Assembly: GCF_000305785.2 (NCBI RefSeq)
Contig: NC_018868.3
Span: forward strand, 3,642,270 to 3,706,269
Source: Simiduia agarivorans SA1 = DSM 21679
GTDB taxonomy: Bacteria; Pseudomonadota; Gammaproteobacteria; Pseudomonadales; Cellvibrionaceae
Length of the DNA: 64,000 nt
Reading direction: 5' to 3'
In this document: positions 46,617 through 58,516 of the stretch, in pieces
Numbering within the stretch: the first letter of the stretch is position 1
How the letters are laid out: each line of letters begins with the position of its first letter
Program-made: the position numbers and the translations under genes
Notes under the pieces: model-generated
Seen by the model: the letters and a program-made list of their open reading frames with translations, nothing else
The model's database searches: none
Told to the model about the DNA's origin: nothing

Positions 46617-47484
46617 GAACATTTTCCAAGGGGTGAACCAGTGCAAGAGCGCCGAGAAGGCCGGCTTCATTTTTCAATGCACTGACTAAAAGGTTTTGCT
46701 CAGTAAGGCTCTGAGCGTAATTGCGCGCTTGGCTCTCGAAGGCATTGGTGATCATTGGGAGAAGATGTGGTGCCCGCATCACACCGCCGCCGAGAATGAT
46801 CCGGTCGGGTTGGTAACACAGCATCAGTGAATGACAAAGTTGCGCCAGATAGTCTGCTGCCAGTTCCCATAGTGGCGCGGTGGCTGCGAGTTCGGTGAGT
46901 GGCACCGGCACGCGCCGGCTGAGCGCGGGTCCGCTGGCCAGACCTTCTGCGCAGTGGCTATGGTAAGGGCATGCACTGGCTACATTGTCCTGCGTGTTTC
47001 TGATCAGTGGCAGGTGCCCGGGCTCTGGATGGTGCTTGCCGGTCAACGGTTTACCCGCAATGAAAGTTCCCACACCAATGCCGGTACCTACGGTGACATA
47101 GCAAAAGTTATCGCAACCCCGGGCGGCGCCGAAACGCTGTTCGGCCATCGCCGCGGCCAGCACATCGGTAGTGGCGACCACGTCAGTATTCAGCGCATCT
47201 GCCAGCCGGCGGGCAAAGGGGAATTGGCTCCAATGGGGCTTGCTGGTATTGAGCAGCCGGCCGTAGTGCAGCGAGGTGGGATCAATGTCCAGCGGCCCGA
47301 AGCTTGCCAGGCCCAGGCTGTTGACCGGGTGCTGGCTGAAAAAACCGATCAGTTCGGCAAGATTCTGTTCTGGCTCGGCAGTGGAAAATTTATCTCTGGC
47401 CAACCAGCGCCCGTCCTCGCCGGTGACGCCACACAGAATTTTGGTGCCCCCCGCCTCAATGGCGCCGTAACGTGCAGGCTTCAT
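46603..47484 (-). CDS. ROK-family fructokinase
   Basis: 293 residues. Motifs are the ATP-binding EAGGTKILCGV, ASFGPLD, VTVGTGIGVGTFIAGKPLTG and the zinc segment GHLPL followed by CPYHSHCAEGLASGPAL, which is typical of fructokinases (ScrK/GmuE type). It phosphorylates fructose (or mannose) with ATP. First gene of the minus-strand operon with pgi and the mannanase, and preceded by a perfect operator 36 bp upstream of its start. It implies a mannose-to-fructose route through the AGE-family isomerase. Confidence 0.92.
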   Translation of the reverse strand: MKPARYGAIEAGGTKILCGVTGEDGRWLARDKFSTAEPEQNLAELIGFFSQHPVNSLGLASFGPLDIDPTSLHYGRLLNTSKPHWSQFPFARRLADALNTDVVATTDVLAAAMAEQRFGAARGCDNFCYVTVGTGIGVGTFIAGKPLTGKHHPEPGHLPLIRNTQDNVASACPYHSHCAEGLASGPALSRRVPVPLTELAATAPLWELAADYLAQLCHSLMLCYQPDRIILGGGVMRAPHLLPMITNAFESQARNYAQSLTEQNLLVSALKNEAGLLGALALVHPLENVHVYT

Positions 47485-47520
47485 GGCGCTTCCCTGATGT
47501 CTTTCGTAAGATCACAAAAT

Positions 47521-47532
47521 GTAACCGGTTAC
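47521..47532. promoter_or_regulatory. LacI-type operator, copy 7
   Basis: Perfect palindrome GTAACCGGTTAC, 36 bp upstream of the fructokinase start on the minus strand. Confidence 0.85.
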
Positions 47533-47630
47533 AGATTGCAATTCAAGATTTTACTGTCATTGCCCTGCCAGCTTGTGAAATAAGACAATTTAACCGCTTG
47601 CATCCTGTGAGAAATTCCATTAGCCTGCAT

Positions 47631-47642
47631 GTAACCGGTTAC
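47631..47642. promoter_or_regulatory. LacI-type operator, copy 8
   Basis: Perfect palindrome GTAACCGGTTAC in the middle of the divergent fructokinase/TonB receptor promoter region, 110 bp from copy 7. Confidence 0.85.
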
Positions 47643-47700
47643 AGAGATCACCCATCATGGTTGTGGCAGATCGAATAACCCATTTTTTTGCTCACCAACT

Positions 47701-47712
47701 GTAACCGGTTAC
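47701..47712. promoter_or_regulatory. LacI-type operator, copy 9
   Basis: Perfect palindrome, 110 bp upstream of the TonB receptor start and 70 bp from copy 8. Three sites in 190 bp point to cooperative or looped repression. The rest of this 338-bp gap holds no gene. Confidence 0.85.
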
Positions 47713-47822
47713 ATAAAGCCTTCTCCGACAAGGTGTTGGCGCTCTCAATGATGTGCTTGTGCCCTGGAACCATCTCGGTGTGGGGCTGATAACAATAACG
47801 ACCATTCATGAGGACTCACGTG

Positions 47823-50729
47823 ATGGCAATGAAATCATCCTTTACCCGTAATCTGCTGGCGGTCAGTATTGCCGCTGGTACGCTCAGCACCCCAGCTTTT
47901 TCTCAAGAAGTAGCGGGCGAGCTGGAAGAAATCGTAGTGAGCGGCATCCGCATGTCGCAGGCCACGTCTATCAGTAACAAACGCAATGCCGATTCCGTCG
48001 TGGATTCCATTGTGGCGGAAGACATCGGCAAACTGCCCGACGTCACCATCACCGATAGCTTGCAGCGTATTACCGGTGTGCAGATTCGTCGTTCTGCAGG
48101 TGAAGGCGGTGCGCTCAACGTACGCGGCATGCCGCAGGTGTTGACCACGTTGAACGGCGAGGCCTATATGGCGGCCGGTTCAGTGACCACGACGCAGCCG
48201 AATTTTGGCGATATTCCTTCCTCGCTGTTCGCCGGCGCCGATGTGAAAAAATCCCAGACAGCGGCAACCTTGTCGGGTGGCATCACCGGCGTTGTAGATC
48301 TCAAAACCCACAAGCCATTCAATTTTGAAGAAGGCGTTACCACCGCACTCACGGCCGAATACCAGACGGGTCGCGATACCGCTGAAAACGATTATGGCCT
48401 GAATGGTCTGGTGAGTATCAACAATGGCGATTTCGGTGCCATGGTTGCGGCTTCTTATTCCACTGCCAATCTGGCGAACTATTACTCGGGTATGGCCGGT
48501 GGCGGTAGCGATGCAGGTTGGTCGGGTTTCCCGCCGGAAAACGGTGCGCCAACCGATAACTGGAACTTCCGTGGCGAAGATGTGAACGGCAATGGCTCAC
48601 TGGACGATCGTTACATCGCGTATCAGGGTCACACTGCTTACAGCAAATTCACCGAGCGCGAGCGTTTGGGTCTGAATGGCGCAGTACAGTGGAATCTGGG
48701 CAGCGGTTTCGCGCTGGATGCGGATTTTTTCTACACCAAAATGGATGAGTGGGATCGCCGCGCCGGTATTGCCATTTCCGACAAGTGGCAGGATTGGGCC
48801 TGGGCCAGGCCGATTGAATCCACACCCACCGGTGCCTTTGCTGGCCAGGAAATTCATACCACTCAGGTGTACCAGGCCGATGGTCGTCGCCTGAAGTCCT
48901 ATGCCGAAAATAATGTGATTGAATCGGAATCCACCAACTTCAATATCGAATTGAGCTACGACAACGGCGGCAGCTTCACCGGTTCTGCGCGGGCCCTGTC
49001 CAGCAGTGCCAATCAGCTGAAACTGAACAGCTACGCCGATATTGATATGGCCAATGGTTCACAGTGGGGCGTGGAATTCCAGAATTATCCCGAGGGCTCA
49101 CTGGCCACCAACCCGGGCGGCTATGCCGATGCAGAAATTCCAGTGGTGGTTGACTACCGCGGTGATGCCCCGGTATGGAGCGGCGTGCCTCAGGCGATTA
49201 CCGGTGATCTGGATGCCTATGCGCTGAGTGGACTGTCTTCGGAATATAACTACGACCGCAAAGGTTCCATGAATGTATTCCGCCTGGATGGCTCTTACGA
49301 GTTGGACGGGTTTGTTAAGTCGGTAGACGCGGGTGTGCGCCACAGCGCACGCAAGGCGGAAAACGAAGGTTTCCACCTGCTGGCACCTTTTGGTAACGAA
49401 GGTTGTCTGGTTCGTTGGAAATCAACCGACGTGACGCTGAATGCCGGTGGTTGTTCCTTCGGTGATGGTGCCGGCACTTTCTACACCGCCGGGCGTCCAA
49501 CGCCGCTGTCCGATTTTGGTGCCAATGTGATTCAGGTGAGCGACTTCGGCAGCGTCAAGGGTGCGGGCAGTGTTTACACGCTGGACCCTGCCGCCATGGA
49601 CAATGTGCTGGCATTCCACAACAGCCTGTATCCCAACAATGTGCGTGGTGTGATGCCCGGACAGTCTTATGAAGTAGATCTGAATGAAACCAGTGCCTAT
49701 GCACAAGTGAACTTCTCCACCGATTCAGCCACACCGGTACACGGTAATCTTGGCCTGCGTATTGTGCAGACAGATCTGTCCGTGACTCAATCGCTGGTGG
49801 GTGCGTCCCGGCCCTACGGTGCGCCAGAGCTCGATGACGGTGATTTTGTTACCGACAGCAGCTATACCGATGTGCTGCCCAGCCTGAACGTGGCGTGGGA
49901 CTTTGCTGAAGATTGGCGTTTGCGCGCTGCTGCCGCAAAGACCATGGCACCACTGGATCTGAATCAGTGGGGCGGTGGTCTGTCGCCTAATTATGCGCTG
50001 AATTCTTCTACCGGAATTTTTGAAATCATCGCAGCAAGCTCTGATGGTAACCCTGAACTCGACCCATGGCGCGCTAACAACTACGACGTATCGCTGGAGT
50101 GGTATCACGGCGATTCCGGTATGGTAAGTGTGGGCCTGTTTCGGGTTGACGTTGAAAGTTTTGTGGAACGCGGCTCGGTGCCCATGGATCTGCCGGATCA
50201 GGATGGCGTGATTCGTCGCACCACCAACGTGCAGACCAACGTTCAGGGTGAAGGTGGCAAACTGCAAGGCATCGAAGTATCAGCCCGCCAGGCGTTCGAT
50301 TTCCTGCCAGGTATCTGGTCTAACTTCGGTGTTGATGTGAACTACACCTATTCACCGTCTGATTCAGGCAATGAAGACCTTAATGGCAAAAAGCTGCCCT
50401 TCATTGATAACTCTGATCAGTTGTTTAACTTTATCGGCTGGTATCAGGGCGAGAAGCTGCAGGCGCGTATTGCTTACAACTATCGTTCCGAGCGGGTGGT
50501 GGCATTCAATCAGGTATGGGGTACTGAGGGCATGACCCTGTTCCAGGCACCGACTGGCTATATTGATGCCTCTGTCAGTTATGACGTAGCTGATGACATC
50601 ACCGTTTACCTGAACGGTTCCAACCTCACAGGCGAAGTAGAAGATTACTACATCCAGTGGGAAAACCAGAAAGCCTGGAAAAATGAATACGAGCCCCGCT
50701 ATACACTTGGGCTTCGCGCAAAGTTCTGA
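47823..50729 (+). CDS. TonB-dependent receptor (second, mannan regulon)
   Basis: 968 residues from the ATG at 47823, which has AGGA 8 nt upstream (an ATG at 47808 is less likely). The signal peptide ends PAFS-Q. The TonB-box-like segment is LEEIVVSGIR (about 34-43). The plug (IVAEDIGKLPDVTITDSLQRITGVQIRR, LNVRGMPQV) and long barrel end with RYTLGLRAKF, including the usual terminal Phe. Likely an importer of mannan oligosaccharides: it has three operators upstream and is divergent from the fructokinase operon. Confidence 0.92.
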   Translation: MAMKSSFTRNLLAVSIAAGTLSTPAFSQEVAGELEEIVVSGIRMSQATSISNKRNADSVVDSIVAEDIGKLPDVTITDSLQRITGVQIRRSAGEGGALNVRGMPQVLTTLNGEAYMAAGSVTTTQPNFGDIPSSLFAGADVKKSQTAATLSGGITGVVDLKTHKPFNFEEGVTTALTAEYQTGRDTAENDYGLNGLVSINNGDFGAMVAASYSTANLANYYSGMAGGGSDAGWSGFPPENGAPTDNWNFRGEDVNGNGSLDDRYIAYQGHTAYSKFTERERLGLNGAVQWNLGSGFALDADFFYTKMDEWDRRAGIAISDKWQDWAWARPIESTPTGAFAGQEIHTTQVYQADGRRLKSYAENNVIESESTNFNIELSYDNGGSFTGSARALSSSANQLKLNSYADIDMANGSQWGVEFQNYPEGSLATNPGGYADAEIPVVVDYRGDAPVWSGVPQAITGDLDAYALSGLSSEYNYDRKGSMNVFRLDGSYELDGFVKSVDAGVRHSARKAENEGFHLLAPFGNEGCLVRWKSTDVTLNAGGCSFGDGAGTFYTAGRPTPLSDFGANVIQVSDFGSVKGAGSVYTLDPAAMDNVLAFHNSLYPNNVRGVMPGQSYEVDLNETSAYAQVNFSTDSATPVHGNLGLRIVQTDLSVTQSLVGASRPYGAPELDDGDFVTDSSYTDVLPSLNVAWDFAEDWRLRAAAAKTMAPLDLNQWGGGLSPNYALNSSTGIFEIIAASSDGNPELDPWRANNYDVSLEWYHGDSGMVSVGLFRVDVESFVERGSVPMDLPDQDGVIRRTTNVQTNVQGEGGKLQGIEVSARQAFDFLPGIWSNFGVDVNYTYSPSDSGNEDLNGKKLPFIDNSDQLFNFIGWYQGEKLQARIAYNYRSERVVAFNQVWGTEGMTLFQAPTGYIDASVSYDVADDITVYLNGSNLTGEVEDYYIQWENQKAWKNEYEPRYTLGLRAKF

Positions 50730-50828
50730 TGGGGATGCCTGCTCTCTGAGCGGGCCTTCATTGGATTCACGATGGTTGTTTAGTCTCTCTTGCCTGCAAG
50801 GCGTTCTCGTTCGCTGAAATAGGTCTTA

Positions 50829-50856
50829 CCCCGGCTCTAACGCCGGGGGTTTTTTC
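50829..50856 (+). terminator. Rho-independent terminator after the TonB receptor
   Basis: Stem CCCCGGC/GCCGGGG with a 6-nt loop, followed by G and six T. Confidence 0.9.
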
Positions 50857-51320
50857 CGCGTACCCGGCTGGATGTATTTGCAGCATGGTCTGTCGTGCAA
50901 GGTAAAGCAAGCTCAGGTAACACCAGTTTTTCTGTTTTGCTGTAGCGGTTGAGGTTCAGACGACATTCGTGATCTGGCTACAGGCCCGATGGTTTTCCGT
51001 TTTCAATGGCGTCGTTTATGGATTGGTCTGTGGTAGGGGCTGATGGTCATGCGGTTGGTGGCATCAGCGAGGACGATATGCCGCACTGTTGGATGAGGTT
51101 TTCGTCGTCCATGGCGGTCGGTTAATACCCCAAATAAAAAACGTAGCACATGTGCGGTCGCACATGAAAAAGAGAGTGGTCTGCGATCGCGGATCAGCTA
51201 CAGATGTACCTGATAATAATGTTGGGTTTTTTGGTTGTTCGCGTCACACCTGTCGGTGCTACACCGATGGAAATTGATGACAAGAAAGGCCGGATAACAC
51301 TGAAATAAAGGTATCTTTAT
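50857..51320. other. Gene-free region before the modular mannanase
   Basis: 464 bases with no supported gene. Short open frames (for example 51089-51277) lack a ribosome site and any recognisable product. It contains an 18-bp interrupted palindrome and presumably the mannanase promoter. Confidence 0.6.
51149..51166. promoter_or_regulatory. Candidate operator palindrome upstream of the mannanase
   Basis: CATGTGCGGTCGCACATG: perfect 8-bp arms around a GT spacer, 154 bp before the mannanase start. It is unlike the LacI-type palindrome in this locus, so the secreted mannanase may answer to another regulator. Confidence 0.5.
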
Positions 51321-54092
<2,772 letters not shown>

Positions 54093-54154
54093 CATCAGTA
54101 GCCCTGCCACTCTTTGCAGTGGTCGCTAGCGTATCTACGGATTCGCATTGCAAA

Positions 54155-54185
54155 AGCCAGCCCGATTTCGGGCTGGCTTTTTTTA
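54155..54185 (+). terminator. Rho-independent terminator after the mannanase
   Basis: Perfect 10-bp stem AGCCAGCCCG/CGGGCTGGCT with an ATTT loop, followed by seven T. Confidence 0.95.
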
Positions 54186-54289
54186 TTTGCGCTTTTATGT
54201 GGTCATTGTTCCTTGAATGAGCCCTGCCGCTGGTCAAACTAGTCAGGAGTTGGTTCAATGCCGGTTTGGTCTTTGTGCAGTACGTCGCT

Positions 54290-55105
54290 ATGCAAACCCT
54301 TGAGTTCAGAAGTGAACAGTTGTCGCTGCGCTGCTTGCCTGGCGCCGGTGCGAAAATTGTTTCTATTCGCCATGCGCCCAGCGGGATCGAATGGCTCGCC
54401 AGACATCCCACCGTAGTACAGAAAGTGCCAGGCTATGGCGACAGTTTTATCCGCGACCATGACACCGGAGGCTGGGATGAATGCTTTCCCACGGTAGCTG
54501 AGTGCAATGGCTATCCCGATCATGGCGAGCTGTGGTGTCAGCCCTGGCAGTTAGTGAGCTACACTGCGAGCCGGCTGCATCTGCACTGTGAGGGGCGTCA
54601 ACAGCCTTATGGATTCAGCCGGGTAATCACACTGGAGGGGCCAAAAATTCGTGTGGATTATCGTGTAGAAAATACCGGTACCTGCGCGTTGGATTTTGTC
54701 TGGAGTATGCATCCGTTACTGGCGCCTGAACCCGGCATGCAGCTGGTATTGCCCCCGGCTGTGACATTGGCCGCAGGCTTAAAACAGGTGCCCGGCAGTG
54801 ACGCTGGTTGGGCCAATAAAACCTTTGTAGCGTTGCCGGAAAACGAATTGATATCTGTGGGCTTGGTGCGGCCAGATGGTCATGGCATCTGGTTCCGTTT
54901 TTCCACCGCCGAGGTGCCGCATCTGGGGTTATGGCTGAATTACGGCGGCTGGTCGGGTGGCGAGCATGCACCCGGATACCATATTGGCGTTGAGCCTTGT
55001 ATCGGCGATCGCGACAGTCTGGCGGAGGCGATCCGCGATAATCGCGCCGGGCAACTGGCCCCCGGCGCTGTGCGCGAATGGACTATTGAGATCGAGTTGT
55101 ATTAA
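54290..55105 (+). CDS. Aldose 1-epimerase-like protein (GalM superfamily)
   Basis: 271 residues from the ATG at 54290; upstream TTG/GTG starts at 54266 and 54275 remain possible because no clear ribosome site decides. The beta-sandwich mutarotase fold is indicated by CLPGAGAKIVSIRH, GWDECFPTVAECNGYPDHGELWCQ (catalytic His candidate in PDHGE), VDYRVENTG and HIGVEPCIGDRDSL (catalytic Glu candidate). Mutarotases equilibrate alpha and beta sugars, which suits the neighbouring mannan locus; some relatives have other substrates. It is convergent with the aldehyde dehydrogenase gene. Confidence 0.8.
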   Translation: MQTLEFRSEQLSLRCLPGAGAKIVSIRHAPSGIEWLARHPTVVQKVPGYGDSFIRDHDTGGWDECFPTVAECNGYPDHGELWCQPWQLVSYTASRLHLHCEGRQQPYGFSRVITLEGPKIRVDYRVENTGTCALDFVWSMHPLLAPEPGMQLVLPPAVTLAAGLKQVPGSDAGWANKTFVALPENELISVGLVRPDGHGIWFRFSTAEVPHLGLWLNYGGWSGGEHAPGYHIGVEPCIGDRDSLAEAIRDNRAGQLAPGAVREWTIEIELY

Positions 55106-55112
55106 CAGCGGA

Positions 55113-56555
55113 TTAATTGCAGTTCAGATACACGGTACGTTTCTGCAGATAACCCTCAATACCATAGATACCATCTTCGCCACCAATACCACTGCGCTTG
55201 TGGCCGGAATGGTAGCCCTGGATGTAGCCCACAATCTGCTTGTTCACAAAAACCGTGCCCACTTCCAGCTCATCGATAGCGCGCATGATGGTGCGGTAGT
55301 TGTCGGTCCACAAATAGGCTGAAAGCCCATCGTTGCGACGGTTGGTAATGGCGATGGCTTCATCCAGATTTTTGATGGTGACAATGGGCAGCACCGGGCC
55401 GAAAATTTCTTCGCGGGCGGCTTCCATATCGGCGGTAACCTGAGTCAGCACCGTGGGCTGGTACCAGTTGCCCTGGGCAAATTCTGCACCCTCGGGCCTA
55501 CCGCCGCCCAGCGCCAGCTGCGCACCGGCGGCCAATGTTTGTTGCACTATGTGATCAACGCGGGCCAGGCCCTGGGCGGTTACCGATGGCCCCATGCCCG
55601 GATTGTTCATGGGGTCACCCAACGTAATCTGTCTGACTTTTTCGATCACTTTTTCGGTAAAGCGTGCGGCCACGGATTCGTGTACCAACACTAATTCGGC
55701 ACAAATGCACACCTGGCCGCAGTTGGCGTAGCGTGAAATCACCACCGCATCCACGGCACGGTCAATATCGGCGTCGTCCAGCACAATGAACGAGGCCTTA
55801 CCGCCTAACTCCAGCGATACGGCGGTAACGTTTTCGGCCACGGCGGCGCACACCGCTTGCCCTGCGCGGATGCTGCCGGTGAGGGTGACTAACTGGGTAA
55901 TAGGGCTTTTCACCAGATGCTCACCCACCGCCAGACCGCGCCCGGTAATCACGTTAATCACACCGGCAGGGATGCCGGCGGCTTCCACGCATTCGGCGAA
56001 TACGCAGGCAGTAATGGGCGTGGCTTCGTGCGGTTTGATGATGATGGTGTTACCGGTGACCAACGCCGGCCCCACCTTGCGTCCGATCAATGCCAGTGGG
56101 TAGTTGAATGCACACAGGCCTACCACCACGCCATAGGGCACCTTCTGAATCCAGAGCTGTTCGCCAGCATTATCGGCGGGGAATATCTGACCTTCGATGC
56201 GGCGCGCGGCTTCGGCAGAATAGTTCAGGTAATTGAGCGTATCATCGAACTCGCCGTAGGCTTCATTCAGGGTTTTGCCTTGTTCCAATACCAATAGGCG
56301 GGCAAATAAATCGCGCTTGGGTTTCATGGTTTCAATTAACCGGAACAGATGCCGCGCGCGCTCAAAGGCGGGCAATTTTTTCCAACCTTTAAGTGCAGCC
56401 TGAGCGCTGGCCAGTGCATCATCGGCCTGTTGCAGGCTGCAATCGGGCACGCTGCCAATTACCTGTCCGTTGGCGGGGTTCTCTACCGCAAGGCGGGCGT
56501 CGTTCTCAATCCACTGGCCGTTGATGTAGCCGCGGTAGTCCTGTGCATTGCTCAT
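55113..56555 (-). CDS. AldA-like aldehyde dehydrogenase
   Basis: 480 residues, NAD(P)-dependent aldehyde dehydrogenase. Catalytic Cys283 lies in [14 protein letters not shown] and Glu249 in SLELGGKAS. The overall sequence follows E. coli AldA (lactaldehyde/glycolaldehyde dehydrogenase) closely, including [31 protein letters not shown] segments, [13 protein letters not shown] and the C-terminal [21 protein letters not shown]. Possible substrates are L-lactaldehyde or 3,6-anhydro-L-galactose, whose dehydrogenase is of the same superfamily. It is the last gene of a minus-strand operon (12 bp after the enoyl-CoA hydratase) with GGAG before the ATG. Confidence 0.9.
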   Translation of the reverse strand: MSNAQDYRGYINGQWIENDARLAVENPANGQVIGSVPDCSLQQADDALASAQAALKGWKKLPAFERARHLFRLIETMKPKRDLFARLLVLEQGKTLNEAYGEFDDTLNYLNYSAEAARRIEGQIFPADNAGEQLWIQKVPYGVVVGLCAFNYPLALIGRKVGPALVTGNTIIIKPHEATPITACVFAECVEAAGIPAGVINVITGRGLAVGEHLVKSPITQLVTLTGSIRAGQAVCAAVAENVTAVSLELGGKASFIVLDDADIDRAVDAVVISRYANCGQVCICAELVLVHESVAARFTEKVIEKVRQITLGDPMNNPGMGPSVTAQGLARVDHIVQQTLAAGAQLALGGGRPEGAEFAQGNWYQPTVLTQVTADMEAAREEIFGPVLPIVTIKNLDEAIAITNRRNDGLSAYLWTDNYRTIMRAIDELEVGTVFVNKQIVGYIQGYHSGHKRSGIGGEDGIYGIEGYLQKRTVYLNCN

Positions 56556-56567
56556 GGGTGGCTCCGT

Positions 56568-57359
56568 TCAGTTATTCTTGTGTTGATTGAATTGCGGGCT
56601 GCGTTTTTCCACAAAGGCGGTCAGGCCTTCACGCGCATCCTGGGTTTCGTACAGGCTGTCGGCGAGTGTGGCTTCCAGTGTCAGCGCTTCCGCCAGCGGC
56701 AGGAAGGCGCCTTCGCGCAGCGCGCGCTTGGTGGCGGCCAGCGCTGTGCCACTGTTGGCGGCTACTTTTTCCGCAAAACCGTTGACTGATTCGGTGAGTA
56801 GTTCCGCGGGAATGGTTTCGTCAATCAGACCCATGCGGTGTGCCGCTTCAACATTCACATTATCGCCGGTGGCTAGCAGTTTCATGGCATTGGCCAGGCC
56901 CACACGCCGCACCAGCCGCTGACTACCGCCATTGCCGGGTATCAGGCCAAGTTTGATTTCCGGTAGGCCCAGCAAGTATTGGCCTTGGCCTGCAAAAATC
57001 CGGTCGCAGGCCATGGCCAGTTCCAGGCCACCGCCCAGACAATGGCCGGCAATTTCCGCCAGGTAAATTTTATGGCTTTGCTCAATCAGCGCGGCATTGG
57101 CGCGAGCCTGTGCCACCAGCGCCAGGTTCTGCTCCACGCTGTTGGCCTGGAATACGGCGATGTCGGCGCCGGCACAGAAGAATTTCGGCAGTGCGCTGTG
57201 AATAATTACCACTCTGATGCTGGTGTCAGCTTCCAGCTGGGTAAGGCAGTGATTGATCGCTTGCAGAAGTTCTGTTTGGTAGGCATTGGCCGGAGCGCGG
57301 TTAAGCCCTACGCGTGCCACACCCGCCGATGTTTGCATCTGAATCCATGCATGGGTCAT
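56568..57359 (-). CDS. Enoyl-CoA hydratase/isomerase (crotonase family)
   Basis: 263 residues. The oxyanion-hole segments are FFCAGADI and AGHCLGGGLELAMACD, and the acid residue region is LPEIKLGLIPGNGGSQRL. Crotonase enzymes hydrate, isomerise or cleave acyl-CoA esters, here presumably formed by the CoA-transferases upstream. The start overlaps the stop of the preceding CoA-transferase gene by 4 bp (ATGA). Fatty-acid oxidation is less likely, as no thiolase or dehydrogenase of that pathway is near. Confidence 0.92.
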   Translation of the reverse strand: MTHAWIQMQTSAGVARVGLNRAPANAYQTELLQAINHCLTQLEADTSIRVVIIHSALPKFFCAGADIAVFQANSVEQNLALVAQARANAALIEQSHKIYLAEIAGHCLGGGLELAMACDRIFAGQGQYLLGLPEIKLGLIPGNGGSQRLVRRVGLANAMKLLATGDNVNVEAAHRMGLIDETIPAELLTESVNGFAEKVAANSGTALAATKRALREGAFLPLAEALTLEATLADSLYETQDAREGLTAFVEKRSPQFNQHKNN

Positions 57360-58516
57360 ACATTTTTCTCCGAGCTGTCGGCAAGAATCCGCTGGCTGTC
57401 ACGCCCAAGCACAGGCGCGGCCTTTTGGCCCCAGAAAAAGTCGCCATCCATGCGAATCGGGCAGCGGCTGGTGGTTATGTGTCTCTCTCCGAGGGGCAGT
57501 GTCTGCAGCATGTTGAGCGCCGTAAAACCTTCATGTTCCACTAGCGCCGGCCAGTCCAGCACTTCGGCACACCAGATATCGGCCGGCTCCAGAATCGCCA
57601 GCCAGTGCTGAGTGCTTTGTTGGGTTAGATGGCCACCCAGAATGGCTTTTATGGCATCGCGCTCGCGGAAGGCGAGGGCGGGATCGGTATAGTCGGGCAA
57701 CGCGGGGCAGCTCAACAGCTCGGCCAATTGCGCCACCGGCCCCATGGACAGTGCCAGCCAACCATCTGCCGTTTGATACAGCCCATAGGCGCCGGCCACC
57801 AGCGCATGGGCGCCGTGGTTGCCGGCGCGTTCAATAGTCTGGGCTTTGTCATTTAATAAAATCGTCAGCGGTTCAAACTGAAAATCCATCATCGCTTCCA
57901 GCATGCTTATCTCTACCAGGCTGCCGTGGCCAGTAAATTCCCGTTCAAATACTGCCGCGAGAATCCCCTGAACCAGTTGTTGGCCGGTGTAGATGTCGGC
58001 AACCGGCACGCCCATAGGCACCGGGCCATCGTCTTTATTGCCCGACAAATAACACAATCCGGAAACCGCTTGCAGCAGCAGGTCCTGTCCGGGTCTCTTG
58101 CTCCAGGGGCCGGCGCTGCCATAGCCGGAAATTTCCGCCACAATCAAATGCGGGTAGCGCTTGCGCAGCTGGGTTTTTTCCAGCCCAAGCCGCGCCATCA
58201 CGCCCGGGCGGAAGTTGCTGATGACGATGTCGGCCTGACGGATAAGTTGGTGTATCTGTGCAAGCCCTGCGTCTGTGTGCAAATCAATACATACACTTTC
58301 TTTGTCGCGGTTGATGGCGTGAAACAGGGTGGACTCACCGGCAAGTTCACAGTCAGACAAATAGATCTTGCGACAGTCATCGCCATCGGGCTTCTCTATT
58401 TTAGTGACCCTTGCGCCCAGATCGGCCAGTCGCAAAGATGCGCAGGGGCCGGATAAAAACTGGGAGAAATCCAAAACCCAAAGGCCCGCAAGTGGGCGTT
58501 CATTTAGGTCATTCAT
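57356..58516 (-). CDS. Class III (CaiB/BaiF) CoA-transferase, copy A
   Basis: 386 residues. The family opening is [39 protein letters not shown], with catalytic Asp174 in [10 protein letters not shown]. It moves CoA between acids through a mixed anhydride on the Asp. It is about as long as copy B and clearly homologous, so the two could form a heteromer or act on successive acids. It is coupled by 4-bp overlaps on both sides. Confidence 0.92.
   Translation of the reverse strand: MNDLNERPLAGLWVLDFSQFLSGPCASLRLADLGARVTKIEKPDGDDCRKIYLSDCELAGESTLFHAINRDKESVCIDLHTDAGLAQIHQLIRQADIVISNFRPGVMARLGLEKTQLRKRYPHLIVAEISGYGSAGPWSKRPGQDLLLQAVSGLCYLSGNKDDGPVPMGVPVADIYTGQQLVQGILAAVFEREFTGHGSLVEISMLEAMMDFQFEPLTILLNDKAQTIERAGNHGAHALVAGAYGLYQTADGWLALSMGPVAQLAELLSCPALPDYTDPALAFRERDAIKAILGGHLTQQSTQHWLAILEPADIWCAEVLDWPALVEHEGFTALNMLQTLPLGERHITTSRCPIRMDGDFFWGQKAAPVLGRDSQRILADSSEKNV

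Noticed and set aside
51089..51277. Small open frame of 62 codons before the mannanase
   Set aside because: No ribosome-binding site and no resemblance to a known small protein; the region looks regulatory.
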